DNA of 64,000 bases from Myrica gale (Eukaryota; Streptophyta; Magnoliopsida; Fagales; Myricaceae). The notes beneath the pieces are model-generated. The model saw only the letters and a program-made list of their open reading frames with translations, had not been told where the DNA came from and made no database searches. Positions 1 to 11,952 of this stretch are shown here, piece after piece. The translations under genes and the position numbers were made by a program. The stretch is from assembly GCA_963930655.1 (NCBI GenBank), contig OZ005604.1, forward strand, positions 19,354,001-19,418,000. The letters are read 5' to 3'. Position 1 is the stretch's first letter; each line of letters opens with the position of its first letter.

Positions 1-1113
1 CGAGGATTTTGCTAGATGTGGGAAATGGCAAGGAACATCAAAATTTGGATTGCTGGGCCTACAGCGTATGAGAATTTGTGGCAGACAATGTGATGATCAT
101 GAAAATCACCTCTGACCCACCTAGGGAGACGAGATAATGTTAAAATCTAGTTAGGCGCCATATAAGTAGGAATTACAGTGAATCCTTTCAATAGATTCCA
201 ATCGAATGAGTTCACTAAGAGATTCCAAGCGGACATCTAATGGTTGGGAGCCTAGACATAGTGCTGCCCGGGCAGGTGTGGGTCCTGGGTGGGACCCACA
301 CTGCTCTCGGGCTCCTGACAGTAGGATGTCCGGATGAACAACATCTAGCCGTCCTTCCGGACATCCGCCTCCGTTCCCGTTGTTAAGATGATTAATTTAT
401 TTCACCTTTTTCCTTTTTTCTTTTTTTCTTCTTCCGGGATTATAGGACTTCATGATATGACTTCTCTAAAAGTCACGCTACTGTATATATAATATACTTG
501 TGATTAAAAAAAGGTATATATTTATTTTCTAATCAACATGTATGAAACCCAATAAAAACCACTACTTTTGAATCAACGTCACGTTGAGATTGGTCATGTG
601 CTAATGACTCTATTATTGTAAATGGCGTGTAAATATGAGGAGATAGAAATATGCAATTCTTTTATGTCTAGATAATGAAAACATGTTTTTTTTTTTGCCC
701 CATAACATATTTACTTGAAGAAATAAAAAAGATAGTATGAAAAAGCTAATGCTAAAGACTAAAGTACTTGTTTTTTTTTTGCAAAGATTATCCATAGCAA
801 AATAAAAAAGAGCTACATATATAATAAAATAAAGGGGAAAGTTGCAATTTTTTTTCAGTACCCCCACCGACGTTGAAATGAATCCCCAACCATTCCTAGC
901 AAACGAGTCAGTGCGTTACCAAAAACAAAAGGGACACTTTACAGTGCTATATATTTTTTTAAAAAAAGATATATAGTTTAAAGGACAATTAATTGTAAAT
1001 CAGATTGTAATCATTATAACATAAAAAAATAAAAAATAAGTAACAATCTAGAGTTTCCTTTAATCCCTAAAGACAAAAAGTTGTTAAATTCTATCTATCA
1101 CATTTGGTTGGAC

Positions 1114-1375
1114 TCGGATTCAGTCTAGACCGTACGAATTCAGACTCGTCCAGATCCACGATCTGGATTGAATCCAAAAGAAATAGACGACGTGAAGGCC
1201 GCTATGTCATTTAATGAAGCCTCCTTGTTACCGCGCTCGGAAAGATTGGCTTCGCGCACAGACGATCGGGAAGAGTGGAAGACAACATCCCGTTGTTCAT
1301 TTCGTTCGGATTCAATCCAGACCGTGAATCAAGACGCGTCTAGATCCGTACCATCTGGACGAAATCTAAATTCCA
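1114..1375. mobile_element. Degenerate foldback MITE
   Basis: Positions 1123-1175 and 1308-1360 are inverted copies of each other, matching at roughly four in five positions. They include a perfect 13-bp core, CTGGATTGAATCC at 1163-1175 and its complement at 1308-1320. About 130 bp separates the arms. No clear target duplication was found, so the superfamily is left open. Confidence 0.45.
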
Positions 1376-2817
1376 TCTGGTTGCACTGATACGTCATATT
1401 GAGCCCATAGAAGGCTAGAACCAAGACTCTTCAAATGATTTTTGTTTTTCCCCCGGCCAGTCAGACCTTCAAATGAGCACTCTTAAAGAAAACATTATGC
1501 TAACTGAACGAACTATTATTATTTTTTGCAATGTTATTCAAAGACTATTATTTATCTCGGTCCAAATTTGTTGTCACTCTCCTCAAGAATTTGAAATATC
1601 GAAATTTTCTTTAACTAAAAACAATGTATAATATTTTTTTTTTGCAAACAAAGCTACGTACCTTTGACATTAATTCATGAATTTTTAAAGTAATTAAAGG
1701 CGTTTAGATATTTCATCTGAACAAAAATTAGTTAATATAAATTCTACCAGGATGGTCCCAATTGTTCCGAAGGAGGTCCAAGGGGAATCTTTTCAAAGAT
1801 TCTGAAGAGAGGGGAGGGTCCTAGGCAGGCGGGCGGCATGGTAATTCCTATTTCCTTAATTAGCCGCCTTCCCCCGTCCCGTCCAAACCTGGTTAGGCTA
1901 GCTGGGGACTGTGACCCAACACTAGGCCAATTTTGTCTCTAATTATGAAGCGTATTGACTAGTCTTAATGGTGCATGGTATTATCTGATACTTTCATCAT
2001 ACAATATTCCAATTTCCAAGTCCAGAATATAGGGGGAAAATAAAATGGCCTTTTTGGTCATGCGTTGATATATATATATATATATACACACCAAACGACG
2101 ACGAGGACGTGTAATTCAGAAAACGCAGTGAATGTCCTGCTTTTTGTTATTATCCTTTAAATTAAAATATATCTCTCCCTTTCACCGAACCTCCAGATAT
2201 CATGAGCTTCGGCAAATTCCCTACATCCTTTTTTCGATTTTGTTCTGTTTCACACTGAAGTGATTTTGTTGTGGTGAATATGACCACTAGATCACGACCT
2301 GGACCCGTGCCGTGCATCATAAATGTTGTATGATAGGGGGTAAGGTCCTCCATTGGCCTAGTATTGATTGTATCACGTAAGAAAGAGAGACTCTCCCTGT
2401 CCCTGGTCTCACTTCTAGACAACACAGACGCAACCAAAATAAAAGTCTCTTGAGGGGAAAAGAATAGAATTAGAAAAGTCTCACTTTTGACAATAATTAA
2501 AAAAAATTGGAAATTATATATGCGATGTAACCCACTGAGATTTTACCAAGAAATGATATCATCCAAACTATATTTAAAACTCGAAACATTTGTTTTCAGA
2601 TCCAAAAATAATAAAGTTTACCAAAGTATAGTATGAATAGTTAATTAAGTTGTTTATTATATATATAACCATTCTTTGCATATTCTAGAAGTCCTGTGGA
2701 GAACCGAGTCTTTGGCTCAAGTCTCCAAATACTTGAAGCTTTCTTCCGCGCTCAGTCAGTCAATTTTCATTATGTTTGCCGTAATCCACATCCATGCAGA
2801 AAATACAAGCTCCTTTC

Positions 2818-2991
2818 AATGGGTACAGTTCAAACAGTTCTCAAGCCTTGGGCCATCTTAGTTTATTGCATAAAGAGAAGACCATTCGACGAAAAGTTGA
2901 TTAGGAATTGCTTCATAACGGACAAAAGTAGGACAACCAAAAAGTCTTTCACCCCCCTTAAATGGGTACAGTTCAAACAGTTCTCAAGCCT
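2818..2991. repeat. 31-bp direct repeat pair
   Basis: The same 31 bases, beginning AATGGGTACAGTTCAAACAG, occur at 2818-2848 and 2961-2991, 143 bp apart. The flanks are different. Nothing else identifies the source. Confidence 0.8.
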
Positions 2992-3276
2992 GCGGCATGT
3001 GATTTCTCCCTACTTTTGTTAACTATATATTATATACCCGATAGTTTCAGATCATGACACATCTGTCATTCATATGTCGTACACATAATGGTAACAGAGG
3101 TGACATACAGTTCAATACTTCAATTAATAATGTTTTTTAAACAATATTAGTAACACTAATGTTTAATACTTTAATTCAATTGGTTATGTTTAACGAGATG
3201 TGTGTCGTGGTGTACAGGGAAGTTATTGTCCCATAAATACGAATGTTTGTCTTCTTCTGGCAAAGAGCACTCGAAT

Positions 3277-3746
3277 GAGGGCCGGCTCAAGCAAAAGGGA
3301 GGCCTAAGGCAAAATAAATTAATAGACTTTTTATATAAAATTTAATATAAAATATTTAAAATTACCTGAAAATTATTAAATTTAATATAAAATATTAAAG
3401 GCCCCATTAATTATTTTTTATGAGGTCCTCATATATGACATCAAGGCCCCATGACTAGAACAATTAAGAAATTTATAAGGCATTTTTTCTCTTTGAGCAA
3501 AGTTCAGAAATATCTAAAAAAAATTAGGAAGTTTGGAAGAAATATATATGTCCACTCATGATAAAAAAATATGAAAAGATTGTATTTTGTCTTTTTTTTT
3601 TATTAACTCAATTGTCTTTTTATTTTTTGGGTCATTTACAACACACAAAAAAATATAAAAAAAAATATTTTTAGTCTTTACGGGACCTTGCTCAGGGTGA
3701 GGCCTTAGGCTACCGCCTAACTTGCCTTACCCTTGAACCGGCCCTC
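3277..3746. mobile_element. hAT-type MITE, copy A
   Basis: The element has short inverted ends, GAGGGCCGG and CCGGCCCTC, and is flanked by a perfect 8-bp duplication ACTCGAAT (3269-3276 and 3747-3754), the hAT signature. It is 470 bp, AT-rich inside, with no coding capacity. A second copy of the same family lies at 53120-53572. In both, the subterminal part reads GAGGCCTTAGGC. Confidence 0.92.
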
Positions 3747-4598
3747 ACTCGAATATATGCTTTTGTTCAAGTGATCAGGGAATGGTGCCAGCCTTATTGA
3801 TGGGGATGCCAACAGTTGAGTATCTTTTTGAGTTTAGGCTCAAATTTGTAGGGCAAGTTTATGGAGAAAGACAGAAAGAGATGCCTTGGCCAGTTTGCCT
3901 TACTTACTGCTTCAGCCTTTGACGTTAGTCTGTAGGCTTAGATGGGAAGGGGGAGTGACTAGTGAGGGAGTGAAGGGGTAGAAATGCCATCATTGCTAAA
4001 GCGCAAAGGAGTATTCACTGGCATGGGCCACCATGATGTTAAAAGATGTGTCACCAGTCACAACACCCTCGCTCTGTGTTTAAAAGGCCTAGCCTGGCCC
4101 CTTAAATCTCCCAAAATCCCATGCCTAATCAATCCCATTGTCCATCTATTTTTAAGAGAGATTTCATTTCGAAAAAGAAATTGGAAATAATATTTAGTGC
4201 CCTTTTGAGAAAGGTTTCCCAAGATCCAAGGGTTTCATGCACGACCCCTCCTTTTGCCAAAAAGATTCGAATTGTTTTGAAAGCACTCTATGTATCTCCC
4301 TCCCATCATTGTAAGTTTAAACCAAATGTGAAAGCTTTTATAATTGAAGTGAAAAAGATCATGATCTATCAATCGATTGGAATGAAAAAAGATTACTAAC
4401 TTTTAGATATATATCACCGCGGTTTCATGCAGAGATACCCCACTACTATAATGATCATAGTTTCAGAGGAGTGCTTGTATGTCCTATCTTCATTTATTTG
4501 AAACTCCAACCTCATGTGGTTGTCATGTGGCAATAACCTTTGGCGGGAATTAGGCAAATCTTTTGTCACAATAATGTTTGACAAAAAGGTTCACATAA

Positions 4599-4623
4599 TC
4601 TCTCTCTCTCTCTCTCTCTCTCT
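4599..4623. repeat. (TC)n microsatellite
   Basis: An uninterrupted TC dinucleotide run of about 12 units in intergenic DNA. Confidence 0.95.
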
Positions 4624-5787
4624 AATGGTACTATTACAATGTGCTTAAGGCGAGTTTACAGGGAAGGTGATTGGGTAATGATATGTCACGAAGAAAAGGT
4701 GGCACTTAAACCAATAGTGATTACCACATATGATGGTGGAATTTATCTTTGTTCGGTGCATTATTTTCACTAGAAACATCCATTCCGTGAGATATGGTAT
4801 AGCTGTGTACGTAATTAGGCATTAATCCTTTTGGGTACGTACGTAGTTACTGCTTCTGTATAAATACGATTTCTTAAAACTAAAATGCACGCCCTATGAC
4901 CAATCATCGTTCACAATGAACGAGTTCAACAGAGAAAAAGACATAAATTTGATTCTAGTTTAGAGTACGCCTACTGAAACAAAAACATATTCATTTTCTT
5001 TTGGACAGGCTCGAGTAAGCTTCAGTCGTATTCAAAAATTCTATTGCATGGTCGGTGTCACTCACCGCCACCGGCGTAACCGGATATTCACACCCTTTGG
5101 ACGGGGAATAGGATAATTCCAGCTAAAAGTGGAAAAAAGAAGTTCATTTTGCACCTCTCTTGTGCGGGCCAAGTCGAATAGGGCCGTCCTGTTTTGTCAT
5201 TTTATCCTTGTCTAAGATTCCTTAATAACTACAAAATCATGATCCGAGTTAAATATAAGAGTTTCCAATAGACGTGATCCAATTTTCACGGATTCTTTTT
5301 TCTCCTCCGTAGCCTGGATCCCATGTTCTTAAAAGGTTAATATTTGACAAACCAAGCTGATTTTATTCGGGAAAAAAGAGCATAAATGTGCATAAAATTT
5401 GTAAGTTTCTAAGTGAAAAGCAACCGCCCTGGAAGAGGTAAAATAGCGGGGGTACTACGCCGGAAGAATTTTGTTTTTTAAAAAAGGCCACAAAATTCAG
5501 TAATTCTTGTGGCTGTAGTACTTAAAATTGGAAGCACAAAAAGGTAGTTTTGTCTGAAATTTACAACCGCGTCACTGATTAACCGAGGGTGCGCGCCTAA
5601 ACTACAGTCCATTGGCTCTTTTACTGTTATTGTAAACTAATAGCTCTTTAATGGTGTCCAAATGCGAGTAACAGGGTGAAACTTTTTTGGGTATCATCTG
5701 CAAAATCTTCCAGGAAGGGCATCAAAAAGGTTGTTTTTTTTAATAGATATATATATATATATATCCATCAAAGAACCGAAACACGCA

Positions 5788-5860
5788 CATGGCTGTAGCT
5801 CAGTTGGAACCTCTTCTCTTTGGGGAGGGCTCGATCCCGCAGTCTTATCCTGCTTGGCTG
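5788..5860 (+). other. tRNA-like sequence, possible SINE relic
   Basis: TAGCTCAGTTGG matches the pol III A box and GGCTCGATCCC resembles a B box. The spacing is shorter than in a real tRNA and no cloverleaf forms. The stretch sits between two (TA)n tracts. It may be a decayed tRNA-derived SINE, or chance similarity. Confidence 0.3.
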
Positions 5861-6566
5861 TTCTACAATTTGTCTATATATATATATATATATGATTGCG
5901 GCGGCTAACGATTCCCCAAATCTCGCCACCAATCACTCCAACACAGCATACAGACTATAAGGGAAATAAATAATTGGTCACAAAATTAAATAAAGCAATA
6001 AGAAATTTTGGAAGATGGAGACTGGAAAGGAGGGACCAGACAGAATTCCAAGCCATTCGCTTAGTTGTACCAAACAGAAGATTTTTTTTTTTCCCTTTCG
6101 CTTCAGATAAGATAGAAATATCAGAAGAGAAGGTACGACGACGATACACTGTTTGATGGGGGTTGTTTGCGTGTGATCCAAATTCCTCCTTACAGTAGTC
6201 AAACCCAAAAACCCATAAACAACCGGGCAACATATAAAGCAAATATCAAGAAAAAAAAAACATATAAAGCAAATAAATATAGCAATATCATTTTACTATT
6301 GAAAGAGAGAAATAAGCTCTGAAAAGACCATGGCCGTTTGTATAGAGATGTATGAAAATGACAAAAAGAAAAAAAGAAGAGGCTATTATTTACATATAAT
6401 TAACTGGAAAAGAGAAAGAAAAGTAAAAAAAAAAGCTGTTTTGATTAAGTTGGTGGTCATGGTTAAGATGGAGAACACCATGATTTTCCTCCATGCACCA
6501 ACTCTATACTAGTAGCTCATCTCATTCATGTTGAAGTACTGGGATTGTCTCCAGTCTCGGTTAGGA

Positions 6567-7973
6567 TTAATCTGATGAACAAATCCATGATTCCACCATA
6601 CCTTCACTTCTGGTAGCCACATTCTCCGGCCCCTTATCGCCATGAAAATCTGACGAAGAAGCCGCCGAATAATTCAACTTGCCATTGGTGACCCGCTCTG
6701 AATTACTATAACTCCCATTCAAGAGCCCTTGATCACCGCCGTTGGATCCCGTGTCGTTGCTCCAGTTGCTATGAGGATTATTCTTGTTCCTTGCCAATGT
6801 TCCGTCCGAAGAGACCATGTTCTGAAGCCCACTTAGTTGTGCGCTAACATGCTGATGACTCAAACCAAATTCCTCTAAAACATTGCCCATTTTGAGGTGA
6901 CAATCGTTGGCTGATATTTCCAAAGAACCTTGAGGTTTGGACCCATGAATGGTAGAATTGGATAGCGGGAATTTGGGGGGGGATTGGAGGAGGGTCTGAA
7001 GGTTGAGAATCGGGTTTTGCATGTTCATGTTGAGAAGATTATGGGGCTGCCTCAAGAGGCCTAAATCAGAAGACGGTTGATAGTTAAGGGAAGTAGAATT
7101 TGACGCATTACTAGTTGAGTTAGAACCTAAAACATCAACCATAGAAGAGCTAGGAAATGACATATTGGATGGAGCTGTAGAAGAAGAGGGAGAAGACGAA
7201 GACACAAATGGGGGAGGTTGAACTTTCTGAGCGAAGGGTCTCAAAAGGTAAGGAGGCTGGGCAGGCTCCAAGTGCCCTAATCTCAAAGAAGAAGCTGTGC
7301 CAAAGAGATCAAGCCGGCTTCTCGAGAAAGGCGAGGATGTGAAGGGCGGTGCGGGGATCCCAGTAAATTCCTGAACCATGGCTCGGAAATTGGTGGTGTC
7401 CGTGGTCAGCACAGTAGTGGGTGCACGTCTAGAAGCTCTGGACCTCTTCTTTGGGTTTCGAACCACGTTGGAGTTACTGCCTGCAGCTTGATCATTTGCA
7501 CCTGAAATACCCGAAGCCGAAGCTGAAGCCCGTGGAACATTTTCTGATGCTGGAGGGATCTGTATGTTGGGAAAAGCACTGGCTCTGCTTTGTCCGCCAA
7601 ATTGATTGGTCATCAAAGCTTGGTTTTGAGTTGACGATGAGGGAGTTATTAAGCCTCCGAGATCGGTGGCATTTGGGTCAGATCTTAGTGTTTTGGACCA
7701 CACCATATCGAGATTTAGAAGAGAATTCGGGTTCGTGAGTGGGACTGAGGGCGACGATGACAAGGGGTCGAAATAGTTTGATAAAGGATCGAACATGGCG
7801 GAGGAGTGGGTTTGGTGGTTGTGGTTGTGCTGTGGCTGAGGCTGTGGTGGGGTAGGCAATGGACCAACATGGCCTTGTGGGTTCAAGAAGGCCGAGATTG
7901 ATTCGGCGCGTGAATCGTACTCTTCGTCACCACCACTTGAGGATTGCATACTACCACTATTCCCGGAGTCCAT
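6567..7973 (-). CDS. VQ motif-containing protein
   Basis: An intronless 468-codon frame, as is usual for VQ genes. VQ proteins are plant nuclear cofactors that bind WRKY transcription factors and tune defence, growth or seed programmes. The diagnostic FxxxVQxxTG motif is FRAMVQEFTG at residues 196-205. It is preceded by a basic stretch, NPKKRSRASRR (173-183), likely a nuclear signal. The rest is low-complexity: Q/H/P-rich around 40-56 and Ser/Asn-rich after the motif. The N-terminus (MDSGNSGSMQ, then DEEYDSR and SAFLN) resembles the longer VQ subgroup. The start is the first ATG of this frame; the upstream DNA is CT-rich on the coding strand, as in a 5' UTR. The WRKY partner cannot be told from sequence. 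I do not assign a VQ number. Confidence 0.93.
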   Translation of the reverse strand: MDSGNSGSMQSSSGGDEEYDSRAESISAFLNPQGHVGPLPTPPQPQPQHNHNHQTHSSAMFDPLSNYFDPLSSSPSVPLTNPNSLLNLDMVWSKTLRSDPNATDLGGLITPSSSTQNQALMTNQFGGQSRASAFPNIQIPPASENVPRASASASGISGANDQAAGSNSNVVRNPKKRSRASRRAPTTVLTTDTTNFRAMVQEFTGIPAPPFTSSPFSRSRLDLFGTASSLRLGHLEPAQPPYLLRPFAQKVQPPPFVSSSSPSSSTAPSNMSFPSSSMVDVLGSNSTSNASNSTSLNYQPSSDLGLLRQPHNLLNMNMQNPILNLQTLLQSPPKFPLSNSTIHGSKPQGSLEISANDCHLKMGNVLEEFGLSHQHVSAQLSGLQNMVSSDGTLARNKNNPHSNWSNDTGSNGGDQGLLNGSYSNSERVTNGKLNYSAASSSDFHGDKGPENVATRSEGMVESWICSSD

Positions 7974-9077
7974 GAGGAAGACAAAACAGAGATAAGAGCC
8001 AAAAAAAACGAAAGGAGAGACGTAAAGCGAGCCAGAGATATATGGAGAGGGCTGCAGAGAGATTTGCTCACTTACACAGACCCATTTAATAGGAAGCTAC
8101 AAAACAAAGCATGAAGTAATAGCACAGAGAGACAGAAATCTTTCTGGAAGAAGAGCTTTCAGAAAGTACCCATGTTTTAAAAGCTCTGATCTGGAACGAG
8201 GACAGTGCCTTTGCGTGCTTTCGCTTTGTCTTCGAGCAAAAGGGTATGTGTAAATAAGAGAATAAGCAACGGATCATGAAATTGATGGTTGCAGAAGAGC
8301 GAATAATAAATCCCCAGCCCTTTTGGTTTTTACTAATTATGCGGTTAGGGGGGATTAGGGTATCAGGGGCTTAGAGAAGAAAGGGATAGAGAGAGTGAGG
8401 GAGAGGAGAAAAGAGAAAATACGAGAAAAGAGTATTAGCTCTCTAGCCTTTTCTTCTCTAAAAGATAGGCTGCGTCTGCCTCTGGTTCCACTCAAAAAGA
8501 TCAGCGTGGGGTAGCCGTGAGACAGTGAGAGAATGAGAAGGGTGGAGATGGCGAGGCTAATTGGTCAAAGTATGTAAGAGTTGTGGTCTGGATTCGCAGT
8601 GTGAAAGGAAGAAAAAGATATGAGGTTAAGGGAGCGGTTAGAATATATGATTGGAAATAAAAAAATTATTTAATATCAAAGTACAATCATATTTATATTA
8701 TTTTTTTGGAATAATGAGGTGGGCAAGCAACCAAATTAGGCAAGCTGGTTGTTGAATCGTATAAAGAAAAGAGAACCACCATCAGCACCGTTACTTTTCA
8801 AAGCCCTGCAGAAAAAACAAAAGCAACAAATATAAAAAAATTAAATCAAATTAATATTTAAAATGGTAAATCAATTCACGTAGCATTATTTTATATTTTT
8901 GCCTCTTCCTCTTAGGGTTAGGTTAAAGGATGGCCAGAGTAACTACCTCGTCTCATCACTCTCTTTGCTGATAGCATTTGGTACTAAACTAAACTATTTA
9001 CTAGCCTAAGAAAAACTAAACCAAACTATTGAATAAGAATAACAGCAAAAATAATTTGCCTTGAAACTAGTAAAAAT
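7974..9077. promoter_or_regulatory. Upstream region of the VQ gene
   Basis: Read from the minus strand, this is the probable 5' UTR and promoter of the VQ gene. It has long pyrimidine-rich (CT/TTCTC) runs between about 7990 and 8460, common near plant transcription starts. No single TATA box is convincing. Beyond about 8650 the sequence becomes AT-rich intergenic DNA. Confidence 0.4.
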
Positions 9078-9343
9078 ATAGGATTTTAGAGAAGTTGTGA
9101 ATATTTATGTTGAATAGTGTTTTATTCGTGTTTGTGAGAAATGATTTGATGTAGTTATTTAATAAAAAAATATTGGAGTTATGTGAAAAAATATAGAGAG
9201 AAAATTTATGTTAAATAAAAAATTAAAAAATTGTTGGAGATTGTGTAAAACGTATTGGTATTTGTGTTTGAATTCTGAATATGTTCTGTGGTAGTTTTAT
9301 AAATATACTTAGAATTCTGAAAAAAAAGTGTGAAAACGAACAT
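9078..9343 (+). repeat. AT-rich dispersed repeat, copy 1
   Basis: This stretch is clearly related to 58905-59218 (same orientation) and 30261-30462 (opposite orientation). They share blocks such as ATGATTTGATGTA.TTATTTAA and TTGTTGGAGATTGTGT. It looks like a MITE family, but I could not define inverted ends or a target duplication. Confidence 0.6.
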
Positions 9344-11625
9344 ATCCTAGTCAGAAACCCGTGCAAAAAAATATTATAAAAAATTCTCCATATCTTCAGT
9401 TATTATTGAGGGAACCTCAGAGAATCTTTCAGTGACCCGCAGAAAATAGATGGAAAATCATGATATTTCTCGTGTTATCTTCTGCTTTATCTCAGGTTCT
9501 TCCCATTACTTTTTGCCTCTATAATCTTCTTCTTCTTTGTATTAAACAACAAAGAAACTGTTAGGAAGAAAGAAGAAGAAAGATCCAACTTATGGATGGA
9601 TGGATCAGTTCAACAACATCCGAGTTCGCTGCAACCATCAGAGCCAAAAAGAAATCCATGTGATTTACTCCTCCTTATTCTATCCTCTGGGGAATATTTA
9701 ATGTCATGCGTTTGATGATATTTTTTATCACACAACTTGGGTTCTAGACGTCTTAATCATTCAACGTGTAGTAGTATTATACGCTCTTTATTTACCGATG
9801 GTCTGTATTTGCCCCTACAAAAACCAAACCCTAACCCTAATAGTCCCGATCCCCACGTCTACCAACTCTACACGTAACGTAGCAGGTATATATATTTAAC
9901 CCTTTCGTTCGGGCTCTCATAATCTTCTTCCCTTGGTACTTGTACAGTTCAGAAAGGTTTGTTTTTTTTTTCTAAGCGTACAGTTCAGACAGTTAGTTAC
10001 CTTCACAGCTACGGATTCTATTGTCGGTATCCTGTACGACCTTTAGCCATGAGCCACCACATCGTACATGTCCAAGTGGCAATTATTACAGACAAATCGG
10101 GTACCTAATTGTGTCCTTTTTAAGTTACTTGAACAAGTAATCTGCTTTGGTATTTACTGTACGTGGGCACTATCTCCGCCAATTACAAAGATGGAGAGTA
10201 TATTTGATATCAGAAAAAAAATGGCTAGCTATCGATGGGACCTCTGTGGTTTTCAATGAACCTGTACCTCACAAAAGGATGCTACACAAACCCTATCTCT
10301 CACCCACGCCGTTGGATTGATGGGATATGTCCGTTTGGATAGCTCATCTGTGTCACAATTTCAGCTCACAAAATGCTCCCCCAAAAGTGTAGGTTATATA
10401 GGTAGGGGATGCAGAAAGAGAGAGGGTCCTCGTAATCTTACAGCGAGCTTCCATTACTACATACGGTCAGCTTCCAGATGTTGTCAACATGCACCTGTTC
10501 TTGGCATTTGTGGTGCTGGCTTAATGGCTGAAGAACTTTGGAATAAAGCTAATTTGATGCCCATTCGCTAAGCATATACCAACTCTCTTCACATGACAAA
10601 TATGAACCAAACAATATTCTGAAGAGAGAGTAATTAAAGGGTTTGCGTGTGCCCGGTTGGCAAAACTCAGGTTTTATGATTAAAGATACTTGGCAATAAA
10701 ACTAAAATGGTCAGGCTCATGTGCAGCTTATCAGCCCAGATTTTTCTTCTTTATATATATATCTCGATCGAAGGTCAACACAAAATATTGTAATGGGGGA
10801 ACAGTATCCTGATCCGTGACCGTGAAATTCGAATTAATAATTGAATTTGACAGGTTGGTATGCTCTTATCAGATATCTTTATATATAATTTATCTTTCTC
10901 ACGTACTTGGGGCAAGCTAATTGTATTCGAGCTCTTTAATTTACTCTAGCTCTCTGAAAAGTGAAAGTCCCTTTGACTCCCCTCTTATTGCTTTATTTAC
11001 GCTCATAAGCATTAATCTGATTAAGCAAATTCAGGTTCAATAAATTAGCTAGCTAGGTTCGAAATATATAAATCATTTATCAACAGTAGAGTTGGGCTTG
11101 GGGTACCTTCCAACTAGGCCTAACCGGCCCAGGACCTTCATGCAAATCGGCTGCTTTCTCTGAGCTCGCATAACCCGATGAACAACAGTAGACCCACATG
11201 TCTGTCTGAATTAGTCTCGAAATAAATAAATAAAAATTAGTTTTAACTTTTGAAGTTGTTTTGATATGGTACCAAAGTTTGCTTAAACTACAAAACAGTA
11301 ACGTGTTTTTAGTCTTTCTAGAAAGTACTGTATGCACTAGCTTTCAATGCAATGTTAACGTGTTTAAGAATGGATTATTATGTCTTAAGGGGAGAAAGTG
11401 ATCCCAAGAAGTTGAAAGCCCCTTGGCACCATTTTTCCGCTGTAATTATTACTCGATGATAGAGAGTGCCATATTGGTCATCTCAATTATGGTCTACCCT
11501 GCACGCGTGTTCATGAGTCTTCCCTTTTCTCATTTTTCTTTGTTTTGGGAAAGAGGGAAATCCTATGCAGCATGTCCATCAGAGTGGTCCTACCTATTAC
11601 AATATACATGTACACTTCAATCAGC
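9344..11625. other. Intergenic stretch
   Basis: No supported gene. It includes a double telo-box-like motif (AAACCCTAACCCTAA at 9826-9840), which in plants often sits in promoters, but no gene adjoins it. The frames at 10317-10571 and 11080-11337 show no family resemblance. Confidence 0.5.
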
Positions 11626-11952
11626 TAGGGTTGTACACGATTCGGTCGAGGTTGTTATCGAACTCTTTCCATGGTCGGGAGTCTAAGACAGTCTAACATA
11701 AGAGTGAGGAATCGACAAAAGCCGACTTCCACCGGGCTCAGTTGAGGTCGAGGTCGGACAACCTTAAACTCCCAACTATAGGGGAGTTTGGTACTGTCCG
11801 AACCTAATCTCGTTCAAGTCAAATTTTGGCATCTTGCGAATTGGTCGGGCTCTAGTATTATAGGCCTGACCCCAACTGGACCTCGAATATAGGCCTATCG
11901 ATCCAAACCTGACTAGGTTTGGTTGCGATCGCGTAGGGCCTGAACAACCCTA
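11626..11952. mobile_element. Degenerate MITE with TAGGGTTGT ends
   Basis: The ends TAGGGTTGTAC and ACAACCCTA form an inverted pair around 327 bp. The inside is rich in GGTCG and AGGCCTGA-type words, like known hAT MITEs that start TAGGG. The flanking 8-mers do not match, so the target duplication is lost or the ends are misplaced. Confidence 0.5.

Larger units (their letters stand above)
1..3268. other. Gene-free stretch, left edge
   Basis: AT-rich intergenic DNA. Open frames here are short and resemble no family I know. It holds a foldback element (about 1114-1375), a (TA)n tract near 2068-2086, and a 31-bp direct repeat at 2818-2848 and 2961-2991. No tRNA or rRNA signature was seen. Confidence 0.6.
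3755..6566. other. Intergenic stretch downstream of the VQ gene
   Basis: No supported gene. It holds a (TC)n microsatellite at about 4599-4623, (TA)n tracts at about 5745-5764 and 5874-5893, and a tRNA-like stretch between the two TA tracts. The part next to 6566 should include the 3' UTR of the minus-strand VQ gene. Confidence 0.55.

Noticed and set aside
7406-7738. Frames overlapping the VQ gene on either strand
   Set aside because: Shadows of the VQ frame with no motif of their own.
7883-8071. Overlapping upstream frame before the VQ start
   Set aside because: It begins with GTG, not ATG, and its product resembles nothing; treated as leader sequence.
9826-9840. Telomere-like AAACCCTAACCCTAA as a telomeric insertion
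   Set aside because: Only two units; a telo-box-like motif is a simpler reading.
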